Shown here: piece by piece, positions 8,860 to 17,796 of the stretch
How the letters are laid out: the number at the start of each line of letters is the position of its first letter
Position numbering within the stretch: position 1 is the stretch's first letter
Source of the DNA: UBA11869 sp964544965
GTDB lineage: Bacteria; Pseudomonadota; Gammaproteobacteria; Eutrophobiales; Eutrophobiaceae
DNA: 21,128 bases
Direction of reading: 5' to 3'
Assembly (NCBI GenBank): GCA_964544965.1
Contig: CAZJED010000026.1
Location: forward strand, 1-21,128
The notes under the pieces: generated by a model
Told to the model about the DNA's origin: nothing
The model's database searches: none
What the model saw: only the letters and a program-made list of their open reading frames with translations
Program-made: the position numbers and the translations under genes

Positions 8860-10833
8860 ATGGGCAATCATATGGAGACAATTTATCTTGTTATCGTACT
8901 GGCCCCATTGTTTAGTTCATTAATCGCTGGTTTATTCGGTAAGAAAATTGGTAGAGCAGGCGCACATTGGGTAACAATTATCGGTGTTGCTATATCAAGT
9001 ATTCTTTCTATGTTGGTATATAAGCATCATATTATTGACGGTGCACCAGATTACAATCAAGCTCTCTATACCTGGCTAACAAGTGGCGGTATTAATTTTC
9101 AGATTGGTTTTTTAATCGACTCACTTTCAGTCTCAATGATGGTAGTGGTTAGTTTTGTCTCGTGGATGATTCATATCTACACCATCGGTTATATGCATAA
9201 AGATCCTGGCTACCAACGTTTTTTCAGTTATATCTCTTTATTTACTTTTGCTATGTTGATGTTAGTAATGTCAAATAATTTCTTACAATTATTCTTTGGT
9301 TGGGAAGCGGTTGGTTTAGTTTCGTATTTATTAATAGGATTTTGGTTTAAGAAAGAGAGTGCTATTTTTGCTAATCTAAAAGCATTTTTAGTTAACAGAG
9401 TCGGAGATTTTGGTTTCTTATTAGGTATTGCTGCAATATTAATGTATTTCAATACATTAGATTATATTGAAGTTTTTAATAATGTCGAACAACACAAAGA
9501 TACGACGATCACACTTTTAAATGGTGAATCCTGGTCGGTAATGACTATAATTTGTCTTAGTTTATTTATCGGCGCGATGGGAAAATCAGCGCAAGTCCCA
9601 CTACATGTTTGGTTACCTGATTCAATGGAGGGCCCAACCCCTATCTCTGCGCTTATTCATGCAGCAACGATGGTGACCGCAGGTATTTTTATGGTTTCCA
9701 GAATGTCACCGTTATTTGAGTTATCTGTAACTGCGTTAAATTTTATTTTGGTAATTGGCGCGATTACTGCTTTATTTATGGGATTTCTTGGTCTTGTTCA
9801 AAATGACATTAAACGTGTTGTTGCGTATTCAACTTTATCGCAGTTAGGTTATATGACAGTTGCATTAGGCGCATCTGCCTATGCAGCGGCAATGTTTCAC
9901 CTGATTACCCATGCTTTTTTCAAAGCCCTTTTATTTTTAGCAGCAGGTGCTGTCATTATTGTTATGCATCATGAGCAGGATATGAGAAAGATGGGCGGGT
10001 TATTTAAATATATGCCGATTACTTGCCTGACTTGCTTAATTGGGTCACTTGCATTAATTGGTTTCCCGGGTACCTCCGGCTTTTTTTCAAAAGATATTAT
10101 TATTGAAGCGGTCCATCATTCATCATTACCCGCGTCAAATTTTGCTTATTACGCTGTATTGACAGGTGTTTTTGTGACTGCTTTATATAGTTTCCGTCTA
10201 TTTTTTATGACTTTTTTTGGAAAAGAAAATATGAGTCGGGAGGTCTGGAAAAATTTACACGAGGCACCAACTGTTGTTACTTTCCCGTTAATAATCTTAG
10301 CCATACCTTCATTGTTACTTGGACTTTTTTTAATCGAACCATTATTGATAGGGGATTACTTTGGCAGTGCTATTTATGTTTCTTCTGAGCACAATGTGTT
10401 GTCAAAAATTGCAACAGAATATCATGGTACATTTTCTTTTATTACCCATGCATTTTTATACCCGCCCGTTTACTTAGCCTTATCAGGATTGTTTGTCGCT
10501 TGGTTATGTTATATCAAGTATCCCAGTCTTCCTGAAAAAATAGTGAAACATATTGGAATTATTTATCAGATACTTGTTAATAAATACGGATTTGATGAGT
10601 TTAATCAAATTGTTTTTGCCGGAGGCGCAAGAAAGATTGGTAACTTTCTATCTCAGGTTGGCGATATTAGGTTAATTGACGACGCATTAGTGAACGGTTC
10701 AGCTAGAACTATTCGTTTATTTTCAAATACGATTCGCAATATTCAGTCAGGATATCTTTATCATTATGCATTTGCGATTATTATCGGATTACTCATGTTG
10801 TTAGTTATTTTTGTACACAAGGTGATTGGTTAA
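8860..10833 (+). CDS. nuoL: NADH-quinone oxidoreductase subunit L
   Basis: This 657-residue subunit is the distal antiporter-like subunit of complex I, with the usual 16 helices and a long lateral helix near the C terminus. The TM5 glutamate is E149 (FFGWEAVGLVSYLL), the TM7 lysine K242 with H249 (GKSAQVPLHVWLPD), and the NuoL-type TM8 segment is ALIHAATMVTAG (264-275) with T273 where NuoM and NuoN have lysine. The TM12 region HAFFKALLFLAAGAV is also canonical. The ATG at 8860 has AAGGG at 8847-8851; a second ATG at 8872 has no such signal. It follows nuoK by 3 bases and is separated from nuoM by 1 base. Confidence 0.98.
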   Translation: MGNHMETIYLVIVLAPLFSSLIAGLFGKKIGRAGAHWVTIIGVAISSILSMLVYKHHIIDGAPDYNQALYTWLTSGGINFQIGFLIDSLSVSMMVVVSFVSWMIHIYTIGYMHKDPGYQRFFSYISLFTFAMLMLVMSNNFLQLFFGWEAVGLVSYLLIGFWFKKESAIFANLKAFLVNRVGDFGFLLGIAAILMYFNTLDYIEVFNNVEQHKDTTITLLNGESWSVMTIICLSLFIGAMGKSAQVPLHVWLPDSMEGPTPISALIHAATMVTAGIFMVSRMSPLFELSVTALNFILVIGAITALFMGFLGLVQNDIKRVVAYSTLSQLGYMTVALGASAYAAAMFHLITHAFFKALLFLAAGAVIIVMHHEQDMRKMGGLFKYMPITCLTCLIGSLALIGFPGTSGFFSKDIIIEAVHHSSLPASNFAYYAVLTGVFVTALYSFRLFFMTFFGKENMSREVWKNLHEAPTVVTFPLIILAIPSLLLGLFLIEPLLIGDYFGSAIYVSSEHNVLSKIATEYHGTFSFITHAFLYPPVYLALSGLFVAWLCYIKYPSLPEKIVKHIGIIYQILVNKYGFDEFNQIVFAGGARKIGNFLSQVGDIRLIDDALVNGSARTIRLFSNTIRNIQSGYLYHYAFAIIIGLLMLLVIFVHKVIG

Positions 10834-10834
10834 G

Positions 10835-12355
10835 ATGGATTTAAATAACCTTCCAATTTTAAGTATCTTGATTTGGTTACCAATTCTGGGAGGCACCTGG
10901 ACTTTATTTATCGGCGATCAACAAGAGAGAATGGTTAGGCAGTTTTCTTTTCTTATTAGCATCGCCACTTTTTTCTTATCGGCTTTACTCTACCATAAAT
11001 TTGATAATAGTTTTTCAGGGATGCAGTTTGTCGAAGAGTTTTATTGGATTGAGTCCTTTTCTATTAAATATCATCTTGGTGTCGATGGTATTGCATTACC
11101 GCTTATTATGTTAACAACTTTTACCACGGTTCTTGTAGTAATGGCCGCATGGGAAGTGATTGATACGAATATTTCCTATTATATGTCCGCTTTTCTCATA
11201 CTTACCGGATTAATGAATGGTGTTTTTGTTGCGCTTGATAGCATTTTATTTTATGTGTTCTGGGAGACTATGCTTATCCCTATGTTTTTAATTATTGGTA
11301 TCTGGGGTGGACCTAATCGTGTCTATGCGACAATTAAATTCTTTCTTTATACATTTCTTGGATCCGTATTTATGTTGGTTGCGCTTCTTTATTTATATTC
11401 TATTACCGGCAGTTTTAATATTCAGGTTTTGCAGGAGGCTTCAATAGGACTGACAGCACAAAAACTGATCTTCATAGCTTTTTTCTTAGCATTCGCAGTT
11501 AAAATTCCAATGTGGCCAGTGCATACGTGGCTGCCTGATGCTCATGTTGAAGCACCAACCGGCGGTTCAGTTGTTCTGGCTGCAATTATGTTGAAAATGG
11601 GCGGTTATGGTTTTCTTCGGTTCAGTTTGCCGATAGCTCCTGACGCAAGTCTTTTCTTTGCTAATGCAATGATCGCGCTTTCACTGATAGCTATTGTCTA
11701 TATTGGTTTTGTCGCACTTGTTCAGGAAGATATGAAAAAAATAATCGCTTATTCATCGATTTCACACATGGGTTTTGTCACCTTAGGTTTTTTTATTCCT
11801 TTTGGTATTTTTGCAGCAACAAATTCAAACGCTGGCGCTGTAATGGGATTAGAAGGCGCGATGATGCAAATGATATCTCATGGTTTTATTTCAGCCGCTA
11901 TGTTTTTGTGTGTTGGTGTTATGTATGACCGATTACATAGCCGAATGATTAAAGATTATGGAGGTGTTGTAAATAGTATGCCGTATTTTGCTGCGTTTAT
12001 GATGTTATTTGCAATGGCAAATTCCGGACTACCAGGAACATCTGGATTTGTTGGTGAATTTCTAGTGATACTGAGCAGTTTTAAATTAAATTTCTGGATT
12101 GCATTTACTGCTGCATTAACATTAATACTAGGAGCTGCTTACACTTTATGGATGTATAAGCGTGTTATTTTTGGTGAAGCAATAAGAGATGAAGTAATAG
12201 AATTAAAAGATATTGATTCAAGAGAGGCATTCATTCTTTTTTTACTTGCTGGCGCTGTGCTGTTTTTTGGTATTTGGCCGGCACCATTATTTGATGTTAT
12301 GCATGTTTCTATAGAGCAACTTACTCAACATATTTCGCAAACGAAAATATTATAA
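10835..12355 (+). CDS. nuoM: NADH-quinone oxidoreductase subunit M
   Basis: This 506-residue proton-pumping membrane subunit is the middle antiporter-like subunit. E144 in FYVFWETMLIPM is at exactly the E. coli position. The TM7 site is K223 with H230 (VKIPMWPVHTWLPDAH), and the TM8 lysine is K254 (AAIMLKMGGYG). The start is placed at ATG 10835, 1 base after the nuoL stop, with AAGGTGA at 10819-10825 as ribosome binding site; a TTG at 10826 would add only three residues and overlap nuoL. It is followed by nuoN after 10 bases. Confidence 0.98.
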   Translation: MDLNNLPILSILIWLPILGGTWTLFIGDQQERMVRQFSFLISIATFFLSALLYHKFDNSFSGMQFVEEFYWIESFSIKYHLGVDGIALPLIMLTTFTTVLVVMAAWEVIDTNISYYMSAFLILTGLMNGVFVALDSILFYVFWETMLIPMFLIIGIWGGPNRVYATIKFFLYTFLGSVFMLVALLYLYSITGSFNIQVLQEASIGLTAQKLIFIAFFLAFAVKIPMWPVHTWLPDAHVEAPTGGSVVLAAIMLKMGGYGFLRFSLPIAPDASLFFANAMIALSLIAIVYIGFVALVQEDMKKIIAYSSISHMGFVTLGFFIPFGIFAATNSNAGAVMGLEGAMMQMISHGFISAAMFLCVGVMYDRLHSRMIKDYGGVVNSMPYFAAFMMLFAMANSGLPGTSGFVGEFLVILSSFKLNFWIAFTAALTLILGAAYTLWMYKRVIFGEAIRDEVIELKDIDSREAFILFLLAGAVLFFGIWPAPLFDVMHVSIEQLTQHISQTKIL

Positions 12356-12365
12356 AAGATAAATT

Positions 12366-13796
12366 ATGAGAACAGATTTAATTTTCTTAATACCCGAGAT
12401 AACCTTGCTTGCAATGGCTTGCTTGGTGTTAGTTGTTGATGCTTTTAGTAAAGATCCATTGCATAAAATGACTTATTGGCTGACCCAATTGAGTTTATTG
12501 ATTACTTTTTTTGCAGTGATTTATTACAGTCCTGATTATTCATATGTCGCATTTAATGGTAGTTTTATAACCGATGCGATGAGTGTTTTACTGAAAAGTT
12601 TTATCTGTGGAATTACTATTGTTGTCTTTTTCTACTCTTATGAGTATTTAAAAGAAAATGAATTACTAAAAGGCGAGTATTTTGTTCTTGGACTATTTGC
12701 CGTACTCGGTATGATGGTTATGTCTTCAGCCTATCATTTACTCTCAATCTATCTAGGACTTGAATTACTTTCACTTTCATTATATGCGATGGTTGCAATG
12801 CAGCGTGAATCAACATTTGCGACTGAGGCTGCAATAAAATATTTTGTATTAGGTGCATTAGCATCTGGTATGTTGCTGTATGGTATTTCAATGATTTATG
12901 GCGTCACAGGATCACTTCAATTTACTGATATTGTTGAGACTATTAATAGCGGAACTATCGATAATATGTATCTTGTTTATGGCATGATTTTCTTAATTGT
13001 TGGCATGGCTTTTAAATTAGGAGCAGCGCCTTTTCATATGTGGGTACCTGATGTTTATCAAGGTGCACCCACCTCTGTTACATTATTTATTAGTAGTGCG
13101 CCAAAGCTCGCTGCTTTTGCTATGGCAGTACGTATATTATCTGATGGACTCTCACCACTTATTGAAGATTGGCAATCTATATTGAGTGTATTAGCAATTT
13201 TATCAATGGCTGTTGGCAATATTATTGCAATTGCACAAACAAATATAAAACGCATGTTAGCTTACTCAACTATTGCACATGTGGGCTATTTATTTCTCGG
13301 ACTTATTGCGGGAACAGCTTCAGGTTTTGCTGGCTCTATGTTTTATATTATAAGTTATGCATTTATGAGTATGGGTACATTCGGGATGATAATATTATTA
13401 GGTCGCTATGATCATGAAGCTGACGACCTAAATGACTTTAAAGGTTTATCTGTACGTAATAGCTGGTTTGCTTTTATTATGCTTTGTCTTATGTTTTCTA
13501 TGGCAGGCGTCCCCCCATTTCTCGGTTTTTGGTCAAAATGGTTTGTTTTAAAAGAGCTTATTGCATCAGGATTTATTGAACTGGCAGTAATTTCAGTGTT
13601 TTTCTCAATTATCGGCGTTTATTATTATCTCCGAGTCATTAAACTTATGTATTTTGATGAGCCGGAAACGATGAGTGCGATAAAGGCAACACAACTGATG
13701 CGAACAGTATTAACGATTAATGGGATACTGATATTACTTATTGGTCTGGCGCCTAATTCATTAATGCGAATTTGTCTATCGGCATTTTCTGTTTAG
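12366..13796 (+). CDS. nuoN: NADH-quinone oxidoreductase subunit N
   Basis: This 476-residue proton-pumping membrane subunit lies next to NuoK. E133 (YLGLELLSLSLYAM) and K217 (FKLGAAPFHMWVPD) coincide with the numbering of the essential E. coli residues. The TM8 segment ISSAPKLAAFA carries the third conserved lysine. It is the last gene of the nuo operon; its stop (13794-13796) is 29 bases from the end of psd, which converges from the opposite strand. No GC-rich terminator hairpin is visible in that gap. Confidence 0.98.
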   Translation: MRTDLIFLIPEITLLAMACLVLVVDAFSKDPLHKMTYWLTQLSLLITFFAVIYYSPDYSYVAFNGSFITDAMSVLLKSFICGITIVVFFYSYEYLKENELLKGEYFVLGLFAVLGMMVMSSAYHLLSIYLGLELLSLSLYAMVAMQRESTFATEAAIKYFVLGALASGMLLYGISMIYGVTGSLQFTDIVETINSGTIDNMYLVYGMIFLIVGMAFKLGAAPFHMWVPDVYQGAPTSVTLFISSAPKLAAFAMAVRILSDGLSPLIEDWQSILSVLAILSMAVGNIIAIAQTNIKRMLAYSTIAHVGYLFLGLIAGTASGFAGSMFYIISYAFMSMGTFGMIILLGRYDHEADDLNDFKGLSVRNSWFAFIMLCLMFSMAGVPPFLGFWSKWFVLKELIASGFIELAVISVFFSIIGVYYYLRVIKLMYFDEPETMSAIKATQLMRTVLTINGILILLIGLAPNSLMRICLSAFSV

Positions 13797-13825
13797 GTTT
13801 AGTAATTTTAAAATAATTCTAGAAA

Positions 13826-14677
13826 CTATATTGTGTTAGCTAATAATTGACCCACTTCTATCGGATGATCTTTTTTAATATCTGGCAACCATGATAATTT
13901 TTCTTTTTGAAATAAAAGAATTACTGTCGAACCCATATTAAATCGACCGAATTCCTCTCCTTGATTTAATTTTATAGGATTTTCAGTATATTCGGTAACT
14001 GTAAGCTCACGTTTTTTACTCGGAGTAATCTCACCTAACCAAACCGTTTCCATACTACCAACAAGAACCGCACCAATCATGATTTGCGCCATTAATCCAA
14101 GCCGAGTTTCGAAAATACTAATGAACCTTTCATTTCTTGAAAATAATTGCTCAACATTTTCAACACCTATTTGATTTACTGGAAATAAATTTCCCGGCAC
14201 ATAAATTGATTTTATTAATCTACCAGTCACAGGCATATGAATACGGTGATAATCACGTGGCGATAAATAGAGTGTTGCAAAGCTTCCATTTAAAAAATCA
14301 TCAGCAAGATCACTATCTCCTCCTAAAAGTTGTTCTAAGGTATAATTTTTATTTTTAGCCTGCAGTAATTGATATTTATTAATATATCCTATTTGGCTGA
14401 TCGCTCCATCAATTGGCGAGAGAATAAAATTATCATCAGTTATTTTCTTTCTCACACCTTTTTTAATTTTTCTTGTAAAAAAAGCATTAAATGATTTGTA
14501 ATCATCAGGATTTTCTTGTTCAGCTATACTCATATCGACATGAAAGGCATGGATAAATAGTCTAATTAAGAGATTTTTAAATGGTTTGAATTCTATTCGG
14601 GTAAGAAGATACACAAGTCTTGATAGTGCGTGTTGGGGCAGACAATGGAGTAATGTAATCTTTAGTTGTTTCAGCAT
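13826..14677 (-). CDS. psd: Phosphatidylserine decarboxylase proenzyme
   Basis: This 283-residue membrane-associated enzyme converts phosphatidylserine to phosphatidylethanolamine with a pyruvoyl group generated by self-cleavage. The catalytic residues are D90 (SPIDGAISQIG), H144 and H147 (SPRDYHRIHMPVTG); D90 and H147 have the same numbers as in E. coli Psd. The self-cleavage motif is MGST at 248-251 (E. coli has LGST), so the pyruvoyl would form from S250, splitting the chain into a large beta and a small (about 34-residue) alpha subunit. The N terminus shows no signal peptide but is amphipathic. ATG at 14677 aligns with the E. coli start. It lies 44 bases downstream of the PCuAC gene on the same strand and is probably co-transcribed with it, although the biochemical link is not obvious. 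Confidence 0.96.
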   Translation of the reverse strand: MLKQLKITLLHCLPQHALSRLVYLLTRIEFKPFKNLLIRLFIHAFHVDMSIAEQENPDDYKSFNAFFTRKIKKGVRKKITDDNFILSPIDGAISQIGYINKYQLLQAKNKNYTLEQLLGGDSDLADDFLNGSFATLYLSPRDYHRIHMPVTGRLIKSIYVPGNLFPVNQIGVENVEQLFSRNERFISIFETRLGLMAQIMIGAVLVGSMETVWLGEITPSKKRELTVTEYTENPIKLNQGEEFGRFNMGSTVILLFQKEKLSWLPDIKKDHPIEVGQLLANTI

Positions 14678-14721
14678 TTTATCATTTTTTGAGAATTTTA
14701 TGATTTATATTTGTATAGTTA

Positions 14722-15177
14722 TTAATGCTCGGTATTATTTCGTTTTCTGATAGACGCATTAGCAGTTATTTTAGTTCCATTTGAAAAACTAAACATTAAT
14801 GTTGGTGTGTCACCCATCTTCAATGGTGTTTTAGGGTTAAATAGCATTAAATGATAATCACCGGGTGCTAGTTTAATGATTGATTCTGGTGGTATTTCTA
14901 ATGTGGCGTGCCTTTCCATACTTGCAATATCATCTTTAACGATACTACGATGAATTTCTATTGAAGAAAACAAAGAGGAAGAAACAGAAATTAGGGATAG
15001 CGAAATATCGGAATTATTTTTTAATGTTACATAGGCAACTAAAACAGATACAGCTGGCGGCGCTTCACTTATCCACAAATCAGTTACTGTAATTTTTAGA
15101 TCATTTTCTGCTAGAACTGTATTAATATTTAAAAATAGGATCAGACTAAATATTAGATGACTAATTATTTTCATCAA
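14722..15177 (-). CDS. Periplasmic copper chaperone, PCuAC family
   Basis: This 151-residue secreted protein binds Cu(I) and hands it to the CuA site of cytochrome c oxidase, usually together with Sco. The family motif H-x10-M-x21-H-x-M is matched exactly: H76, M87, H109 and M111. A signal peptide is clear at 1-23 (basic MMK start, hydrophobic core, VLA before the predicted cleavage). The mature part is beta-rich (cupredoxin-like), with LKITVTDLWISEAPP at its start. The first ATG overlaps the end of sco by 17 bases; M2 is an equally possible start. It is encoded immediately after sco, which is the classical functional pairing. No cytochrome oxidase genes are in the window. Confidence 0.93.
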   Translation of the reverse strand: MMKIISHLIFSLILFLNINTVLAENDLKITVTDLWISEAPPAVSVLVAYVTLKNNSDISLSLISVSSSLFSSIEIHRSIVKDDIASMERHATLEIPPESIIKLAPGDYHLMLFNPKTPLKMGDTPTLMFSFSNGTKITANASIRKRNNTEH

Positions 15178-15808
15178 TAAACCTTTTTATTTCTTTAAAT
15201 TGATTGATTATTTTCTTTGATTGATGAGGAGGCGATAGTTTTGCGAGTAGACGTATTTCTGGATCTATTAAAAATATTGAAGCTGGATGATCTACTAAAT
15301 AGTTTTCATCTTGTTTATTATGGTAATAAGCAATACCAATTTGTCTTATTAAACTACTCTCATTTTCGAGGTTAGCTTTTAATCCAATAAAATTTTTGTC
15401 AAAATAAGATACATAAGATGATAAATTATTTGTTGTGTCACGTTCCGGGTCTACAGTAACAAATATTGTTTGGATACTTTCATACTCAGTAGTAAGTTCT
15501 TTATAAGCATCGGCCATTACAGACATTGTAATAGGGCAGATATCAGGACAGTTTGTGTAACCAAAAAATAAAAATGACCATTTACCCTTCATTTTATCTA
15601 ATCCAAATACTTCACCATTGTGATCTTCAGTGCTGAAATCATTCATCTGTTTCGGGTTTGGCCAAAACACACCTTGAGCAACTGCACTTTGTTTTTTTCG
15701 TTCCTGTGATTGCTTTATGGAAAGATAAAACCCTGTCCCCGTTGCTAAAATCACAATAAAGGCCATTGCTGGAATCAAAAATTTACTATTACTAAGTTTT
15801 GTGAGCAT
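15161..15808 (-). CDS. sco1: Sco1/SenC family copper chaperone (CuA assembly)
   Basis: This 215-residue protein has an N-terminal membrane anchor (about 10-30) and a periplasmic thioredoxin-like domain. The copper-binding residues of the family are C87 and C91 in CPDIC (within GYTNCPDICPITM) and H173 in VDHPASIFLIDP. VTVDPERDT at 117-125 is another hallmark block. It acts as thiol reductase and copper donor for the CuA centre of cytochrome c oxidase subunit II. It is the first gene of the minus-strand trio and diverges from the mnhC-like gene across 153 bases. The ATG at 15808 is needed to keep the anchor; the sequence reads MLTKLSNSKFLIPAMAFIVI. Confidence 0.95.
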   Translation of the reverse strand: MLTKLSNSKFLIPAMAFIVILATGTGFYLSIKQSQERKKQSAVAQGVFWPNPKQMNDFSTEDHNGEVFGLDKMKGKWSFLFFGYTNCPDICPITMSVMADAYKELTTEYESIQTIFVTVDPERDTTNNLSSYVSYFDKNFIGLKANLENESSLIRQIGIAYYHNKQDENYLVDHPASIFLIDPEIRLLAKLSPPHQSKKIINQFKEIKRFIDENN

Positions 15809-15814
15809 CTTGTT

Positions 15815-15820
15815 ATTATA
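15815..15820 (-). promoter_or_regulatory. Candidate -10 box of sco1
   Basis: On the minus strand this hexamer reads TATAAT and lies only 6 bases upstream of the sco1 ATG at 15808. If used, transcription would begin at or next to the start codon, giving a leaderless mRNA. No -35-like hexamer is seen at 16-18 bases spacing, so the match may be chance. Confidence 0.2.
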
Positions 15821-15837
15821 CTAGAGAAATTCAACTA

Positions 15838-15869
15838 TTGCCGACGAACTCATTTTTTTTCTATATAAT
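15838..15869 (+). promoter_or_regulatory. Candidate sigma-70 promoter of the Mnh-like operon
   Basis: A perfect -10 hexamer TATAAT lies at 15864-15869. The best -35 is TTGCCG at 15838-15843, giving a 20-base spacer, longer than the preferred 17. Transcription would start near 15876, leaving a leader of about 86 bases before the ATG at 15962. AT-richness makes a chance match possible. Confidence 0.3.
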
Positions 15870-15961
15870 AGCTATAAAAATTCATTAAATTTCTAATTAT
15901 TCAAATAATATTAAATCAATAATTTATATCAACAGAAGCGGGGTTATTTATACTTAAAAAA

Positions 15962-16309
15962 ATGGATATTCTAAGCTCTTTTAATTATTGGGTAGTTATT
16001 ATTTTGATGATGATTGGTTTTTATATCATTATTGCAAATAATAATCTCGTAAAAAAGATTATTGGTATCAATATATTTCAGACATCGATCTTTATTATGT
16101 TTATTTCTATGGGTAAGGTTATAGATGGAACAGCCCCAATATTAAATGACTCAAATATATTATATTCGAGTCCATTACCACATGTACTAATTTTAACAGC
16201 AATTGTCGTAGGTATTTCCACAACAGCATTAGGACTCGCGATTATTATTCGTATCCACACAGCGTTTGGTACGATTGAGGATGACAAAATACAGCAGGAG
16301 ATCAAGTGA
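15962..16309 (+). CDS. mnhC: Mrp/Mnh-type cation:proton antiporter subunit C (NuoK-like)
   Basis: This 115-residue protein has three predicted membrane helices and is homologous to NuoK. The strongest evidence is PLPHVLILTAIVVGISTTAL at 71-90, the MrpC/MnhC hallmark (PLPxALxLTAIVIG). Unlike NuoK of the nuo operon, it has no glutamate before residue 106, so the buried Glu pair of NuoK is missing, as expected for MnhC. It is the first gene of the plus-strand cluster, diverging from sco1. No ribosome binding site is close to the ATG; a GCGGGG lies about 19 bases upstream. The TGA overlaps the GTG start of the next gene. Confidence 0.88.
   Translation: MDILSSFNYWVVIILMMIGFYIIIANNNLVKKIIGINIFQTSIFIMFISMGKVIDGTAPILNDSNILYSSPLPHVLILTAIVVGISTTALGLAIIIRIHTAFGTIEDDKIQQEIK
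16296..16300 (+). promoter_or_regulatory. Ribosome binding site deciding a GTG start
   Basis: AGGAG lies 5 bases before GTG at 16306, which overlaps the mnhC stop as GTGA. This supports GTG 16306 as the start of the following mnhD-like gene. Confidence 0.75.
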
Positions 16310-17794
16310 TTATTTCACAGTTACCCGCATTGCAAGTTATCCTGCCATTAACTGCTGCTCCTCTTTGTGTCATTTTCCATCATCGTGTTTTAGCGTGGGC
16401 ATTAACTTTACTTGTAAGTTTAATTTCATTTTGTTTTTCAAGCATGTTGTTAAATCAAGTATTAGCCGGAGACGCAATTACTTATGCAATGGGAGGATGG
16501 GTTGCACCTTGGGGTATTGAGTATTACATAGATAAGCTGACGGCTTATATGTTATTAATTGTTAACGGTATTGCTATTCTTGTACTACTTGCCGCACGCA
16601 AGATTGTTGAAAGTGAAATATCATCAGATCGTATTTATTTATTTTACACTGCATTTTTATTAAATCTTACCGGTTTACTAGGCGTTATTACAACTGGCGA
16701 TGCATTCAACCTTTTTGTTTTTATTGAGATTGCATCATTGTCATCATACGCAATGATTAGTCTTGGAAAAGATAAACGCAGTTTATATGCTGCTTTTAAA
16801 TATCTGATTTTCGGTACTGTTGGTGCTAGTTTTATATTAATTTCTGTTGGATTACTTTATGTTGTTACCGGCACACTAAATATAGCTGATTTATCTCAAC
16901 NNNNNNNNNNGTGATGCTGAGAATACATCAACAATAACTACTGCATTTGTATTTTTTATTATTGGAATAGGTATAAAAGCAGCAATTTTCCCTCTACACT
17001 TATGGTTACCGGATGCTTACACCTATTCACCATCAATTGTCTCAACTTTTCTGGCCGGCACAACAACTAAAGTCTTTATTTATGTATTAATAAGATTTAT
17101 TTATTCGCTATATGGTTATGAATTTAGTTTTTTTTCTGAATCATTTCATTATCTATTAATACTTAGTGCGTCAGGAGCAATACTTTATGGGTCATATCTG
17201 GCAATTAAACAGGATAGTTTGAAACGTGTATTGGCATATTCTAGTATTGCGCAAATTGGTTATATGGTATTAGGTGTTGCGTTAATAACGGAACTTGGAC
17301 TTACGGCAAGTTTGGTTCATATTTTTAACCATGCCTTTATAAAAGTCGGTCTATTTTTAGCAGTGACTGCTATTATTTATTCTTATAATACTGATTCACT
17401 GGAAAAGTTAAGAGGAATTGCCAAAACATCACCATTTATATTTGTGTTATTTATAATTTCAGGACTAAGTTTAATCGGAGTGCCATTAACTTCAGGTTTT
17501 ATTAGTAAGTGGTACTTAATTAAAGCTTCTCTCGAGGCTGGTTACTGGATTTCTGTTTCTATCATTGTTATTTCATCTGTGATGGCAATAATCTATATTG
17601 GACGAATTATTGAGACTACGTATTTTAAGTCCACAGCTAAGCAAACCGCTACTCTTGATCTCGATAAAAAAAGGCCGTATTTATTATTTTTATCATTAGT
17701 GGTTATTAGTTTTATTAATATCTATTTTGGAATAGAAACCTCACTTAATGTTGATATGGCTTCCCAAATTGCTAATGAATTAATAAATAAATAG
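16306..17794 (+). CDS. mnhD: Mrp/Mnh-type antiporter subunit D, interrupted by assembly gap
   Basis: This membrane protein of the NuoN/NuoM/MrpD family has about 490-500 residues in two readable parts: 198 codons before the N run (16306-16900) and codons from 16913 to TAG 17792-17794. The N-terminal part shows GGWVAPWGIEYYIDKLTAY (63-81) and GDAFNLFVFIEIASLSSYAM (131-150) with the TM5 glutamate E141. The second part shows the TM7 lysine and histidine in IKAAIFPLHLWLPDAYTYSP, the TM8 lysine in AGTTTKVFIYV, and HAFIKVGLFL. These are the proton-path residues of MrpD. The placeholder of 10 N shifts the frame by one, but both halves belong to one ordinary protein, so this is not evidence of a broken gene. 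GTG start with strong AGGAG. The next gene starts 2 bases after the stop. Confidence 0.9.
16901..16910. other. Assembly gap (10 N)
   Basis: A run of exactly ten N within the mnhD-like gene is a conventional scaffolding placeholder. One base of an incomplete codon is left before it and two after it, so the true missing length must be a multiple of three (possibly zero) for the gene to be intact. Confidence 0.97.
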
Positions 17795-17796
17795 AA

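Larger units (their letters stand above)
15809..15961. promoter_or_regulatory. Divergent intergenic region between sco1 and the Mnh-like operon
   Basis: This 153-base, extremely AT-rich stretch separates two divergent transcription units and is the longest gene-free segment in the window. It must hold the promoter of the minus-strand sco1 group and probably that of the Mnh-like operon. It contains an 8-T run at 15853-15860, a plus-strand TATAAT and a minus-strand TATAAT (listed separately). It also contains a 6-2-6 inverted repeat at 15896-15909 (ATTATT/AATAAT), which is unremarkable at this base composition. No riboswitch or convincing operator is recognisable. Confidence 0.6.

Noticed and set aside
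13797..13826. Imperfect AT-only inverted repeat between nuoN and psd as a bidirectional terminator
   Set aside because: GTTT/AAAC and AG/CT pair, but the stem has bulges, is almost purely A-T and has no GC core; at this composition it is expected by chance.
16306..17794. Pseudogene or frameshift in the mnhD-like gene
   Set aside because: The frame shift arises only from the arbitrary 10-N placeholder; both halves are intact and carry the conserved residues.
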